DNA of 64,000 nt from Streptomyces sp. DSM 15324 (GCF_001514285.1 NZ_KQ949036.1:62001-126000); one strand, 5' to 3'; positions 8,158 through 16,543 are shown, counted from the first letter of the stretch. The notes: generated by a model from the letters alone, not told the origin. Translations and numbers: made by a program.

Positions 8158-8307
8158 TACCAGGGTTTTACGATCTACGCGGCCCGGCTGCGGGCGCTGC
8201 TGGACGGTTTCTCCATCCATGTGGCGATCGGACTGCGCGGGACGGACCGGCGGCAGGTGCTGGCGCACGTGCGCGAGTTCCTGGACACCTCGCTGCTCGC
8301 ATCCTGA
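8158..8307 (+). pseudogene. TetR-family regulator remnant (C-terminal end only)
   Basis: A frame ending TGA at 8305-8307 encodes YQGFTIYAARLRALLDGF followed by SIHVAIGLRG and RQVLAHVREFLDTSLLAS. This looks like the final helices of a TetR-family regulator (the ligand-domain end with A-x-RLRALLDGF and a closing amphipathic helix). No helix-turn-helix and no start codon with a ribosome binding site exist upstream: the frame runs straight back into an operator-like repeat and the ilvE terminator. The simplest reading is an internal deletion that removed most of the gene but left operator and 3' end. The alternative is chance similarity, since only about 49 codons remain. Confidence 0.55.
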
Positions 8308-8365
8308 GACGCCCCGCTCACCGAGGTCCGGCTTGTGCCAAACTGCCCCCGTGCTCTCGTTCGCC

Positions 8366-8401
8366 ATGATTATTGGCAGCAGGCGCGCCGGTCCGCAGTG
8401 A
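8366..8401 (+). CDS. putative isoleucine leader peptide of cimA
   Basis: ATG ATT ATT followed by eight further codons and TGA encodes MIIGSRRAGPQ. Two adjacent isoleucine codons, both ATT (rare in this GC-rich genome, which prefers ATC), come right at the start. The small frame lies about 55 bases upstream of a strong intrinsic terminator and 190 bases upstream of the citramalate synthase gene, whose product begins isoleucine synthesis. This is the layout of a ribosome-mediated attenuator. No good Shine-Dalgarno is visible, so translation could be from a leaderless transcript or from the in-frame GTG at 8351. Confidence 0.5.
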   Translation: MIIGSRRAGPQ

Positions 8402-8456
8402 CCGCCACGTACGACCAGGTACGGGCGGCCACCGTCGTCCTCGACCCGCGCGCAGA

Positions 8457-8488
8457 CCTCTCGCACCCGCGAGAGGTTTTTCGCTTTT
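8457..8488 (+). terminator. attenuator hairpin upstream of cimA
   Basis: CCTCTCGC and GCGAGAGG form a perfect eight-pair stem with an ACCC loop, followed by TTTTTCGCTTTT. A T-rich tail of this length is exceptional in this window, and the hairpin lies in the leader of cimA, not after a gene. GGTCCGC (8390-8396) at the end of the leader peptide can pair imperfectly with GCAGACC (8452-8458) and would then block the 5' arm. Confidence 0.75.
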
Positions 8489-8590
8489 CTGGCCCACCCA
8501 CAGCCGGAAGCGAGCGCACGAGGGACCATGGGGACGGTGGAGCCGGTCATTCCGGTAAGACCGAAGATCCACAACAGGAGCCTTGAGACC

Positions 8591-10204
8591 ATGACCGAGA
8601 CGGCACCCAGCGAGCTCGACGACTCGTTCCACGTCTTCGACACCACCCTGCGCGACGGCGCCCAGCGGGAGGGCATCAACCTCACCGTCGCCGACAAGCT
8701 CGCGATCGCACGGCACCTGGACGACTTCGGCGTCGGCTTCATCGAGGGCGGCTGGCCCGGCGCCAACCCCCGCGACACCGAGTTCTTCGCCCGCGCCCAG
8801 CAGGAGATCGACTTCAAGCACGCCCAGCTCGTCGCCTTCGGCGCGACCCGCCGAGCGGGCGCCAAGGCCTCCGAGGACCCGCAGGTCAAGGCGCTGCTGG
8901 ACGCGGGGGCACCGGTCATCACCCTCGTCGCCAAGTCGCACGACCGGCACGTCGAACTGGCCCTGCGCACCACCCTGGACGAGAACCTGGAGATGGTCCG
9001 CGACACCGTCTCCTTCCTGAAGGACCAGGGCCGCCGGGTCTTCGTCGACTGCGAGCACTTCTTCGACGGCTACCGCGCCAACCCCGAGTACGCCAAGGCC
9101 GTCGTCCGCGCCGCCGCCGAGGCCGGCGCCGATGTCGTCATCCTCTGCGACACCAACGGCGGGATGCTCCCCGCCCAGGTCCACGCGGTCGTCTCCACCG
9201 TCCTCGCCGACACCGGCGCCCGCCTCGGCATCCACGCCCAGGACGACACCGGCTGCGCGGTCGCCAACACCCTCGCCGCCGTGGACGCCGGCGCCACGCA
9301 CGTCCAGTGCACCGCCAACGGCTACGGCGAGCGCGTCGGAAACGCCAACCTCTTCCCGGTCGTCGCCGCCCTGGAGCTGAAGTACGGCAAGAAGGTCCTC
9401 CCCGACGGCCGGCTGCGCGAGATGACCCGGATCTCGCACGCCATCGCCGAGGTCGTCAACCTCACCCCCTCCACCCACCAGCCCTACGTGGGCGTCTCCG
9501 CCTTCGCCCACAAGGCCGGCCTGCACGCCTCCGCCATCAAGGTCGACCCCGACCTCTACCAGCACATCGACCCCGAGCTCGTCGGCAACACCATGCGCAT
9601 GCTGGTCTCCGACATGGCGGGCCGGGCCTCGGTCGAGCTCAAGGGCAAGGAACTCGGCATCGACCTCGGCGGCGACCGCGAGCTGGTCGGCCGGGTCGTG
9701 GAGCGGGTCAAGGAGCGCGAGCTCAAGGGCTACACGTACGAGGCCGCCGACGCCTCCTTCGAACTGCTGCTGCGCACCGAGGTCCAGGGCGGCAAGCCGC
9801 CGCGCTACTTCGAGGTGGAGTCCTGGCGGGCCATCGTCGAGGACCGCCCCGACGGCTCCCACGCCAACGAGGCCACCGTCAAGCTGTGGGCCAAGGGTGA
9901 GCGGATCGTCGCCACGGCCGAGGGCAACGGCCCGGTGAACGCCCTCGACCGGGCCCTGCGGGTCGGGCTGGAGAAGATCTACCCCCAGCTCGCCGCGCTC
10001 GAACTGGTCGACTACAAGGTCCGTATCCTCGAAGGCGTCCACGGCACCGAGTCCACCACCCGCGTGCTGATCTCCACGACCGACGGGACGGGCGAGTGGT
10101 CCACGGTCGGCGTCGCGGAGAACGTCATCGCGGCCTCCTGGCAGGCCCTCGAGGACGCCTACACGTACGGCCTGCTGAAGGCGGGGGTCCAGCCGGCCGA
10201 GTGA
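8591..10204 (+). CDS. cimA: citramalate synthase (2-isopropylmalate synthase-like)
   Basis: The enzyme condenses pyruvate and acetyl-CoA to (R)-citramalate, a threonine-independent entry to isoleucine. The 537-residue protein begins with the DRE-TIM motif FDTTLRDGAQREGINLTV, has GFIEGGWPGANP and HAQDDTGCAVANTLAAVDAGA with metal-binding histidines, NGYGERVGNANL, and SAFAHKAGLHASAI. A C-terminal LeuA regulatory dimerisation domain (about residues 400-530) should bind the feedback inhibitor. The LDDFGVGFIEGGWPGANP segment and length fit the CimA type rather than LeuA, though older annotations call such genes leuA2. ATG at 8591 follows CAGGAGCC. The 5' leader holds a probable isoleucine attenuator. 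It ends six bases before the convergent GOLPH3-like gene. Confidence 0.88.
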   Translation: MTETAPSELDDSFHVFDTTLRDGAQREGINLTVADKLAIARHLDDFGVGFIEGGWPGANPRDTEFFARAQQEIDFKHAQLVAFGATRRAGAKASEDPQVKALLDAGAPVITLVAKSHDRHVELALRTTLDENLEMVRDTVSFLKDQGRRVFVDCEHFFDGYRANPEYAKAVVRAAAEAGADVVILCDTNGGMLPAQVHAVVSTVLADTGARLGIHAQDDTGCAVANTLAAVDAGATHVQCTANGYGERVGNANLFPVVAALELKYGKKVLPDGRLREMTRISHAIAEVVNLTPSTHQPYVGVSAFAHKAGLHASAIKVDPDLYQHIDPELVGNTMRMLVSDMAGRASVELKGKELGIDLGGDRELVGRVVERVKERELKGYTYEAADASFELLLRTEVQGGKPPRYFEVESWRAIVEDRPDGSHANEATVKLWAKGERIVATAEGNGPVNALDRALRVGLEKIYPQLAALELVDYKVRILEGVHGTESTTRVLISTTDGTGEWSTVGVAENVIAASWQALEDAYTYGLLKAGVQPAE

Positions 10205-10210
10205 CCGGCC

Positions 10211-10828
10211 TCAGAAGCCCCGCCACACGTTGTCGAAGGCCGCGTCCTCGACGCGCCGCCGCTGCCGTACGGCCTCCAGCTCCGTCAGCGCCCCGTTGAC
10301 CGCCGCGACCACGGTCACCAGCGCCTCGTCGGCCGGGACGGGCGGCTCCTCCGCCGCCCCCTCGGGGATGCCCAGCGCCGCCGCGAGCGAGGCGAGGACG
10401 GGCTCGCGCGCGCTCCAGCGCTCCCTCGCACGGGCCCGGTCCGGCGCCTCGGCGGCGACCTCGCGGCCGCTCCGCGGCGCCAGCAGCCGGTACCGCGGCC
10501 GACCGGCCGACTCCTCCGTCTCCAGCTCGTTGGCGTAGGTCTGGGCGAGCCCGTCCCCCCGGCGCCACAGCCAGTCCTCGACGGACTCGTGCGGCGGCTG
10601 CCGGACGAGGGCCGCTCCGGCCTCGGCCAGCAGCCGGTCGTCCGTGGTCGGCGGCAGCCCGGGCACGATGCGGTCGTCGTCCAGCGTGACCGCCTCGGCG
10701 GCGAGCAGATCGGCCAGCTCGGCCCCCGCGAGGGCCAGGGAGAGGTCGCCCCGCTCGACGGGCCGGGCGGACGGGACGTCGAGGGAGACGATCAGCAGAT
10801 CGCGCGCAGTGGTCATCGCAGTGGTCAT
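10211..10828 (-). CDS. GOLPH3/GPP34 domain protein
   Basis: This 205-residue protein has the GPP34 (Golgi phosphoprotein 3) pattern: TTARDLLIVSLD, LSLALAGAELADLLAAEAV, DDRIVPGLPPTTDDRLLAEAG, and a C-terminal VVAAVNGALTELEAVRQRRR helix. In eukaryotes the fold binds PI4P and Golgi enzymes; in actinobacteria it is common but its role is unknown. There is no signal peptide. ATG at 10828 is chosen because GGAG lies six bases upstream; two in-frame ATGs are close together. It is convergent with cimA and divergent from the GH3 gene across 142 bases. Confidence 0.85.
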   Translation of the reverse strand: MTTAMTTARDLLIVSLDVPSARPVERGDLSLALAGAELADLLAAEAVTLDDDRIVPGLPPTTDDRLLAEAGAALVRQPPHESVEDWLWRRGDGLAQTYANELETEESAGRPRYRLLAPRSGREVAAEAPDRARARERWSAREPVLASLAAALGIPEGAAEEPPVPADEALVTVVAAVNGALTELEAVRQRRRVEDAAFDNVWRGF

Positions 10829-10891
10829 GGCGGACTCCAAGTCGGTTGCCCCCATGATCCCTCCCTCACCGGCCCACGGCGAGAACACCTC

Positions 10892-10921
10892 TTGACGGGC
10901 CTGCGGGGCGTTAGTTAACTC
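10892..10921 (+). promoter_or_regulatory. possible promoter of the GH3 gene
   Basis: TTGACG (10892-10897) and TAACTC (10916-10921) are spaced by 18 bases, about 50 bases upstream of the glycosidase start. The -10 overlaps the palindrome AGTTAACT, which could bind a regulator. This is prediction only. Confidence 0.4.
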
Positions 10922-10970
10922 ACGGCGTGATCTAAGCCCTGAGTGAATCCCGAGAGCCGAGGGAAGGTCC

Positions 10971-13900
10971 ATGCCGAGAACCGCCCTGCTCGTCGCCACC
11001 GCACTGTTCGCCGCCCTGCTGTCCCCGACCGCCGTCCGCGCCGCCGCCGACCCCGCCCCGGTCCCCGTCGACCGCTTCGAGGGCGAAGTCCCCTTCGCGT
11101 CCCAGCCCGCCGAGGGCATCTTCACCTGGGGCAGCGACGCCGACGACCCGCCCGCGCTCCGGCGTGCCGCCCGCGCCGACGCCCCCGAGGGCGAGCAGGT
11201 CCTCACCGGCACCTACGACATCAGCGGCTGGGGCGGCTTCACGCACGACTACGCCGCCGCCGGACCCGCCCACGACTGGTCGGCCCACCGCGGCATCCGG
11301 TTCTGGTGGGAGGGGCACGGCGACGGCCGCAGGATCGCCTTCGAGATCAAGGACGGCGGCGCCCACGGCGAGGCCTCCGAACTGTGGACGACGTCCTTCA
11401 CCGAAGACTTCACCGGTTGGAAGCACCTCGAGATCCCCTTCGCCGACTTCCGTTACCGCACCGACTACCAGCCGGTCGGCGGCATCGACCACGTCCTCGG
11501 GCTGACGCAGATGTGGGGGTACGCGGTCACCCTGCCCGCCGGCACCCGCGGCGACTTCGCGATGGACGGCGTCGAGCTCTACGGCCGCGCCGACCAGTCC
11601 CTGCGCGCCTCCGTCACCACCGACGCGGCCGTGTACCCGGTCGCCGAGGGCGGCGCGGCCACGGTCCGCGTCACCCTCGCCACCACCGGTTCCGCCCCGG
11701 TCGACGAACCCGTGACGGTGATCTACCGAACGGCCGGCGGCACCGCCGAACCCGGCCGGGACTACACCCCGGTCGCCGGATCCCTCACCTTCCCCGCGGG
11801 CACCCCTTCCGGGACCTCCCGCACGGTCCGCGTCCCGACCCTGCGGGACCGGGCCGCCGAAGCCGCCGAGACCGTCCCGCTGACCCTGACGGTCACCGGC
11901 GCCAAGGCCCCCGCAGAGACCCCGCAGATCGTGATCGACGCGCACGGACTGCCGTACCTGGACAGCACGTTGCCGGTCCGCAAGCGCGTCGCCGACCTGC
12001 TCTCCCGGATGTCCCCGCAGGAGAAGGCCGGACAGATGACCCAGGCGGAGCGCGGCGCGCTGACCGCGCCCGGCGACATCGCCGCGTACCACCTCGGTTC
12101 GCTGCTGTCCGGCGGCGGCTCCACACCCACGCCCAACACCCCCGAGGCCTGGGCGAAGATGATCGACGCCTTCCAGCTCCGCACACGGGCCACGCGGCTG
12201 CAGATCCCGCTGATCTACGGCGTCGACGCCGTGCACGGCCACAACAACCTGGTCGGCGCCACGGTCATGCCGCACAACATCGGCATCGGAGCCACCCGTG
12301 ATCCCCAACTCGCCCACCGCACCGGTGAGGTGACCGCGGCCGAGGTCCGCGCCACCGGTGTCCCCTGGGACTTCGCCCCCTGCCTGTGCGTCACCCGCGA
12401 CGAACGCTGGGGCCGCTCCTACGAGTCCTTCGGCGAGGACCCGGCGCTGGTGGAGTCCATGGAGACGATCATCCAGGGCCTCCAAGGCGCCCCGGACGGG
12501 CGGGACTTGAAGGACGCCGACAAGGTGCTGGCCACCGCCAAGCACTTCGTCGGCGACGGCGGCACCACCTACGGATCCTCCACCACCGGCAGCTACACCA
12601 TCGACCAGGGCGTCACCGAGGTCACCCGCGAGCAGCTGGAGGCCGTCCACCTCGCGCCGTACCAGGAGGCGGTCGACCGGGGCGTCGGCACGGTCATGCC
12701 CTCCTACTCCTCCCTCGACATCGCGGGGGACGGGCAGGGCCCGGTCAAGATGCACGCCCGCGCCGACATGATCAACGGTGTGCTGAAGGGCCGGATGGGC
12801 TTCGACGGGTTCGTGATCAGCGACTGGGCGGCCATCGACCAGCTCCCCGGCGACTACGCCTCGGACGTCCGGACCTCGGTCGCCGCCGGCCTGGACATGA
12901 TCATGGTCCCCAACGCCTACCAGGACTTCACCCGCACGCTGACCGCCGAGGTGACCGCGGGCCGGATCGATGAGCGGCGGATCGACGACGCGGTCTCGCG
13001 CATCCTCACCCAGAAGTTCCGCCTCGGCCTCTTCGAGCACCCGTACGCCGACACCGGTGGGGCCGCCGACATCGGCTCCGCCGCCCACCGCGCCGTGGCC
13101 CGCCGGGCCGCCGCCGAGTCGCAGGTGCTGCTGAAGAACTCCGGCGGTCTGCTGCCCCTGAGGACGTCGCAGAAGGTGTACGTCGCCGGATCGAACGCCG
13201 ACGACATCGGCAACCAGGCCGGCGGCTGGACGGTCACCTGGCAGGGCGCGTCCGGCAACACCACCCCCGGCACGACGATCCTCCAGGGGATGCGTGCGAC
13301 GGGCGCCCGGGTTACCTACTCCGAGGACGCCTCCGCGCCCCTGACCGGCCACGACGTCGGTGTGGTCGTCGTCGGCGAGACCCCCTACGCCGAGGGGGTC
13401 GGCGATGTCGGCAACGGCAACGACCTGGAGCTGAGCCCCGCCGACCGAACGGCCGTGGACCGGGTGTGCGCGGCCATGAAGTGCGTCGTGCTGATCGTCT
13501 CCGGGCGCCCCCAGCTGATCGGCGACCGGCTCGGCTCGATCGACGCCCTGGTCGCCTCCTGGCTGCCGGGTACCGAGGGCGCCGGCGTGGCCGACGTCCT
13601 CTACGGCCGCCGTCCCTTCACCGGCCGGCTCCCGGTGACCTGGCCCCGCTCGCAGGACCAGCTCCCGATCAACGTGGGCGACCCGGTGTACGACCCGCAG
13701 TACCCGTACGGCTGGGGTCTGACGACCCTGAAGAAGACCCCCGGGGGCGGACTGGCCGCCCTGCACCGGCTGGCGGACGCGGCGGGGCGGGCCCGCACCG
13801 CGCAGGCGGGCCGCGACGCCGTCGACCGGGCCCGCGGGATCGTCCAGGCGCATATCGCCGCCCGGATCACGGCCGCCTCCGCGAAGCCCTTCGCCGAGGC

Positions 13901-13973
13901 CGACCATCTGCTGCTGACCGGGCGGTACGCGCAGGCGGTGCGCAAGCTCATCGAGGCCTATCGCGCCGGGTGA
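10971..13973 (+). CDS. secreted family 3 glycoside hydrolase with CBM11-like and Calx-beta domains
   Basis: This 1000-residue exoenzyme starts ATG after GGAAGG. A Sec signal peptide (residues 1-25, ending VRAAA) is followed by a CBM11-like carbohydrate-binding domain (about 33-212, with FEGEVPFASQPAEGIFTWG), a Calx-beta domain (about 216-325, with VAEGGAATVRVTLATTG and GRDYTPVAGSLTFPAG), then the GH3 catalytic (beta/alpha)8 domain (about 328-690) and the GH3 C-terminal domain (about 700-910). GFVISDW carries the expected nucleophile Asp618; KHFVGDGGT and VHGHNN are conserved substrate-site motifs. The likely activity is beta-glucosidase or exo-beta-1,3/1,4-glucanase. About 90 extra C-terminal residues rich in Ala and Arg are of unknown role. 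It is monocistronic. Confidence 0.9.
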   Translation: MPRTALLVATALFAALLSPTAVRAAADPAPVPVDRFEGEVPFASQPAEGIFTWGSDADDPPALRRAARADAPEGEQVLTGTYDISGWGGFTHDYAAAGPAHDWSAHRGIRFWWEGHGDGRRIAFEIKDGGAHGEASELWTTSFTEDFTGWKHLEIPFADFRYRTDYQPVGGIDHVLGLTQMWGYAVTLPAGTRGDFAMDGVELYGRADQSLRASVTTDAAVYPVAEGGAATVRVTLATTGSAPVDEPVTVIYRTAGGTAEPGRDYTPVAGSLTFPAGTPSGTSRTVRVPTLRDRAAEAAETVPLTLTVTGAKAPAETPQIVIDAHGLPYLDSTLPVRKRVADLLSRMSPQEKAGQMTQAERGALTAPGDIAAYHLGSLLSGGGSTPTPNTPEAWAKMIDAFQLRTRATRLQIPLIYGVDAVHGHNNLVGATVMPHNIGIGATRDPQLAHRTGEVTAAEVRATGVPWDFAPCLCVTRDERWGRSYESFGEDPALVESMETIIQGLQGAPDGRDLKDADKVLATAKHFVGDGGTTYGSSTTGSYTIDQGVTEVTREQLEAVHLAPYQEAVDRGVGTVMPSYSSLDIAGDGQGPVKMHARADMINGVLKGRMGFDGFVISDWAAIDQLPGDYASDVRTSVAAGLDMIMVPNAYQDFTRTLTAEVTAGRIDERRIDDAVSRILTQKFRLGLFEHPYADTGGAADIGSAAHRAVARRAAAESQVLLKNSGGLLPLRTSQKVYVAGSNADDIGNQAGGWTVTWQGASGNTTPGTTILQGMRATGARVTYSEDASAPLTGHDVGVVVVGETPYAEGVGDVGNGNDLELSPADRTAVDRVCAAMKCVVLIVSGRPQLIGDRLGSIDALVASWLPGTEGAGVADVLYGRRPFTGRLPVTWPRSQDQLPINVGDPVYDPQYPYGWGLTTLKKTPGGGLAALHRLADAAGRARTAQAGRDAVDRARGIVQAHIAARITAASAKPFAEADHLLLTGRYAQAVRKLIEAYRAG

Positions 13974-14005
13974 CCTGTTTGGCAGGCTTCGGGTAGTTTC
14001 GAGAT

Positions 14006-15367
14006 ATGAAGGGTGTCGTACGGCCCCGGAGCCGGAGCCTCCCGGTTCTGCTGGCGGCGCTGGCCCTGGCGCTGCTGACCGTGCTCGCCCCGCGGGCGGC
14101 GGCGGAGACGAGCGTGTCGCGGATCGCCGACGCCCTGCGCGAGAACCCCGTCTACGTCGACCCGGCCGCGTCCGCCCAGCTCTCCGGGGCGGCCGCGGAC
14201 GCCCTGCGGCGGCGGATCGAGGACGCCGGCAAACCCCTGTTCGTCGCCGTCCTCCCGGCCGGCTACCCGACCGCCCGGCTCTTCACCGACCTGCGCACGG
14301 CCACCGGCGTCACCGGCCTGTACGCGATCCGCCTCGGCGACCGCTTCGACGCCCGCGCCGACTCGGTCGTCCTGTCCCGCCGGGCCGTGGGGAACCTGGT
14401 GAGCAGTGTCCGGGGCGAGCCCGACGCGGCCACCCAGCTCGGCGACTTCACCGACCGGGCCCTGCCGTCGATGCGCGGCTCGGCGCCCGCGAGCTGGGGC
14501 TCCTCCGGAGGCGGGGGCGGGGTCTCCACGGCGGGGCTGGTCACCGCCGGGGTGGTGCTCGTCGCGGGCGGCGCGGGCGCCTACACCCTGGTCCGGCGCA
14601 ACCGCCGCCGGCACGAGGAGGAGCGGCGGGCGGCGCTGGAGAAGCTGCGGGTGGTGGTCGACGAGGACATCACCGCCTTCGGCGAGGAACTGGACCGCCT
14701 GGACTTCCACCCGGCCGAGCGGGGCGCCGACGACGCGATGCGCGCCGACTACGAACGCGCGCTGGACGCCTACGACCAGGCGAAGTCGGCGATGGCCGAG
14801 GCGAGCAGACCCGAGGACGTGCGGGCCGTCACCCAGGCCCTGGAGGACGGCCGCTTCTCCCTCGCCCAGCTGGCCGCCCGGCGTGAGCGGCGGCCGCTGC
14901 CGGAGCGCCGGCCGCCCTGCTTCTTCGACCCCCGCCACGGTCCCTCCGTCACCGACGCGACCTGGGCCCCGCCGGGCGGGGCGGCGCGTGAGGTGCCGGT
15001 CTGCGCGGCGGACGCCACCCGGCTGGCCGACGGCCGCGATCCGGTGATCCGCGAGGTGGACAGCGACTACGGGCGCCGCCCCTACTGGGAGGCCGGTCCG
15101 GCCTACGGCCCGTGGGCGGGCGGCTACTTCGGCGGCGGACTGCTGCCCGGCCTGCTCGTCGGCACCATGCTCGGCGGCCTGATGGCCACCCCGTCCTACG
15201 CGGGCGACTACGGCTCGGGCTACGGCGACTTCGGCGGGGGCTACGACGGCGGCGACGTCTCCGGCGCCGACTTCGACCCGGGCGACTTCGGCGGCGGCTT
15301 CGGCGGCGGTGACTTCGGCGGGGGCGGTGACTTCGGGGGCGGCGGCGACTTCGGCGGCGGCTTCTGA
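14006..15367 (+). CDS. membrane protein with TPM-like N-terminal domain and glycine-rich tail
   Basis: The 453-residue protein has a signal sequence (residues 8-33), an extracellular domain (about 36-155) with PVYVDPAASAQLSGAAADAL reminiscent of TPM-type domains, a Gly/Ser linker, one membrane segment (about 173-195), a basic stop-transfer RRNRRRHEEERR, an acidic helical cytoplasmic part, and a hydrophobic glycine-rich stretch (about 375-397). The C-terminus is a run of DFGGG-type repeats rich in Gly, Asp and Phe. The function is unknown. The start ATG at 14006 is only 32 bases after the GH3 stop, without a strong terminator between, so read-through from the glycosidase gene is possible. Confidence 0.75.
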   Translation: MKGVVRPRSRSLPVLLAALALALLTVLAPRAAAETSVSRIADALRENPVYVDPAASAQLSGAAADALRRRIEDAGKPLFVAVLPAGYPTARLFTDLRTATGVTGLYAIRLGDRFDARADSVVLSRRAVGNLVSSVRGEPDAATQLGDFTDRALPSMRGSAPASWGSSGGGGGVSTAGLVTAGVVLVAGGAGAYTLVRRNRRRHEEERRAALEKLRVVVDEDITAFGEELDRLDFHPAERGADDAMRADYERALDAYDQAKSAMAEASRPEDVRAVTQALEDGRFSLAQLAARRERRPLPERRPPCFFDPRHGPSVTDATWAPPGGAAREVPVCAADATRLADGRDPVIREVDSDYGRRPYWEAGPAYGPWAGGYFGGGLLPGLLVGTMLGGLMATPSYAGDYGSGYGDFGGGYDGGDVSGADFDPGDFGGGFGGGDFGGGGDFGGGGDFGGGF

Positions 15368-15450
15368 GGCACCGGCGCTTGAGCGGCGCTTCACCGGCGC
15401 TTCTCCGGCGCGGCGGGGACGCGGAGGGGGTGCGCCGAAGGCGGCGCCCG

Positions 15451-15480
15451 AAGGGGCGCGGGGAACCGCGCGCCGGGCCA
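15451..15480 (+). repeat. dispersed GC-rich intergenic repeat, copy A
   Basis: AAGGGGCGCGGGGAACCGCG followed by CGCCGGGCCA matches, with few changes, the repeat seen at 36527-36560 (inverted), 45013-45044 and 57254-57286. It lies between the glycine-rich membrane protein and the trypsin-like protease, in a stretch without genes. Confidence 0.6.
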
Positions 15481-15532
15481 CGACCGACCCGCGCCGGCCC
15501 CCCCCGCGCCCCCGGTGGACCGAGTGGACCCG

Positions 15533-16315
15533 CTAGAGCGAGGCCGCCGCCGAGGCGATGGCCGAGGCGAAGGTGGACACCTCGGAGTAGACACCGGGCG
15601 CGTTGGGCTGGGCACAGCCGATGCCCCAGCTCACGATGCCGACCTGGATCCACGCGTTGGCGGAGTCCCGGCGGAACATGGGGCCGCCGGAGTCGCCCTG
15701 ACAGGTGTCGACGCCGCCGGACGGGTAGCCGGCACAGATCTCGTCGCTCGCGACGAGCCCGCTGTAGCCGCTGTACGTGCGGCAGGTCGCGTCGCTGACG
15801 AACGGCACGGTCGCCTTGAGCAGGTAGCGCTGCTGGGCGCCGCCCTGGGTCGCGGCGCCCCAGCCGGCGACGGTGAAGGTGCCGGTGTTGTACTGCGTGG
15901 TCGTGGCGATCTTCAGCGTCGGCAGGTCGATGGGCTGCGCCAGCTTGATCAGCGCCCAGTCCTTGCCGTTGCCGTTGTAGCCGGGCGCCCGGTAGACGTA
16001 CGTCGACCGCACCTGGACCCGGCCCGTGCTGGATTGCAGGTCCACGACTCCGGCGGTGGCGGTGATGCTCGTGGTGGCGCCGGTGCCGCTGACGCAGTGG
16101 GCGGCGGTCAGCACGATCTGCTGGGTGTAGAGCGCGCCGCCGCAGCCCATCGAGAGGCGCACCATGAACGGGAACTCGCCCTGCGCGGCACGGGTTCCGC
16201 CGACGACGGGGGAGGGGGCGGCCTGTGCGGCCGACACGGGCTGCAGGCTCGCGACGGCGAGCGCGGTGGCGCCGACGGCCGCGAGTCTCTTGAGTGCGGT
16301 GAGGAGCTTCTTCAT
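15533..16315 (-). CDS. secreted trypsin-like serine protease
   Basis: This 260-residue S1 family protease has a signal peptide (residues 1-32), a four-residue propeptide APSP and a mature end VVGGTRAAQGEFP from Val37. The triad is His73 (LTAAHC), Asp119 (GKDWALIKL) and Ser209 (CQGDSGGP). Asp203, six residues before the serine, is the S1-pocket residue that gives trypsin its Arg/Lys specificity. Cysteines are spaced as in the Streptomyces griseus trypsin. ATG at 16315 follows GGAGG. The upstream region has an inverted repeat and probably a regulated promoter, as expected for a growth-phase-controlled extracellular protease. Confidence 0.95.
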   Translation of the reverse strand: MKKLLTALKRLAAVGATALAVASLQPVSAAQAAPSPVVGGTRAAQGEFPFMVRLSMGCGGALYTQQIVLTAAHCVSGTGATTSITATAGVVDLQSSTGRVQVRSTYVYRAPGYNGNGKDWALIKLAQPIDLPTLKIATTTQYNTGTFTVAGWGAATQGGAQQRYLLKATVPFVSDATCRTYSGYSGLVASDEICAGYPSGGVDTCQGDSGGPMFRRDSANAWIQVGIVSWGIGCAQPNAPGVYSEVSTFASAIASAAASL

Positions 16316-16412
16316 GGGGCTGCCTCCGTGGGGGGGGGTGAGGAGAGGGGTGGGGAGAGAAGATGACAGACTCGTGTGACGCGTACATGTCATGCATCAA
16401 GACAAAGAAACA

Positions 16413-16430
16413 CCCATGCACTGGCATGGG
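16413..16430 (-). promoter_or_regulatory. inverted repeat in protease promoter region
   Basis: CCCATGC and GCATGGG are separated by ACTG, about 100 bases upstream of the protease start. On the minus strand a TTGACC lies just before it. It may be an operator or part of the promoter; no known regulator consensus fits clearly. Confidence 0.4.
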
Positions 16431-16493
16431 CAGGTCAAGTCTGTCCCCTGGATTATGTGAATCCGCCGAGCGCCCGCACAAGGGGCCCGATTC

Positions 16494-16543
16494 GGCCACC
16501 CCGCCGCAGCCCGCCGCAGGGGGCCGCCGGCGGCGGGGTGGCC
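16494..16543 (-). terminator. terminator of the amidase-like gene
   Basis: GGCCACCCCGCCGC and its exact 14-base complement flank a 22-base loop. It lies eight bases past the stop of the minus-strand amidase-like gene. Confidence 0.7.

Noticed and set aside
8402..8586. A longer frame through the cimA leader ending 8586
   Set aside because: It runs through the attenuator hairpin and its T tail, has no start with ribosome binding site, and its composition is unlike a gene.
10932..13907. A 991-residue minus-strand frame opposite the GH3 gene
   Set aside because: It mirrors the glycosidase gene; the sequence has no domain pattern and reflects codon-position GC bias.
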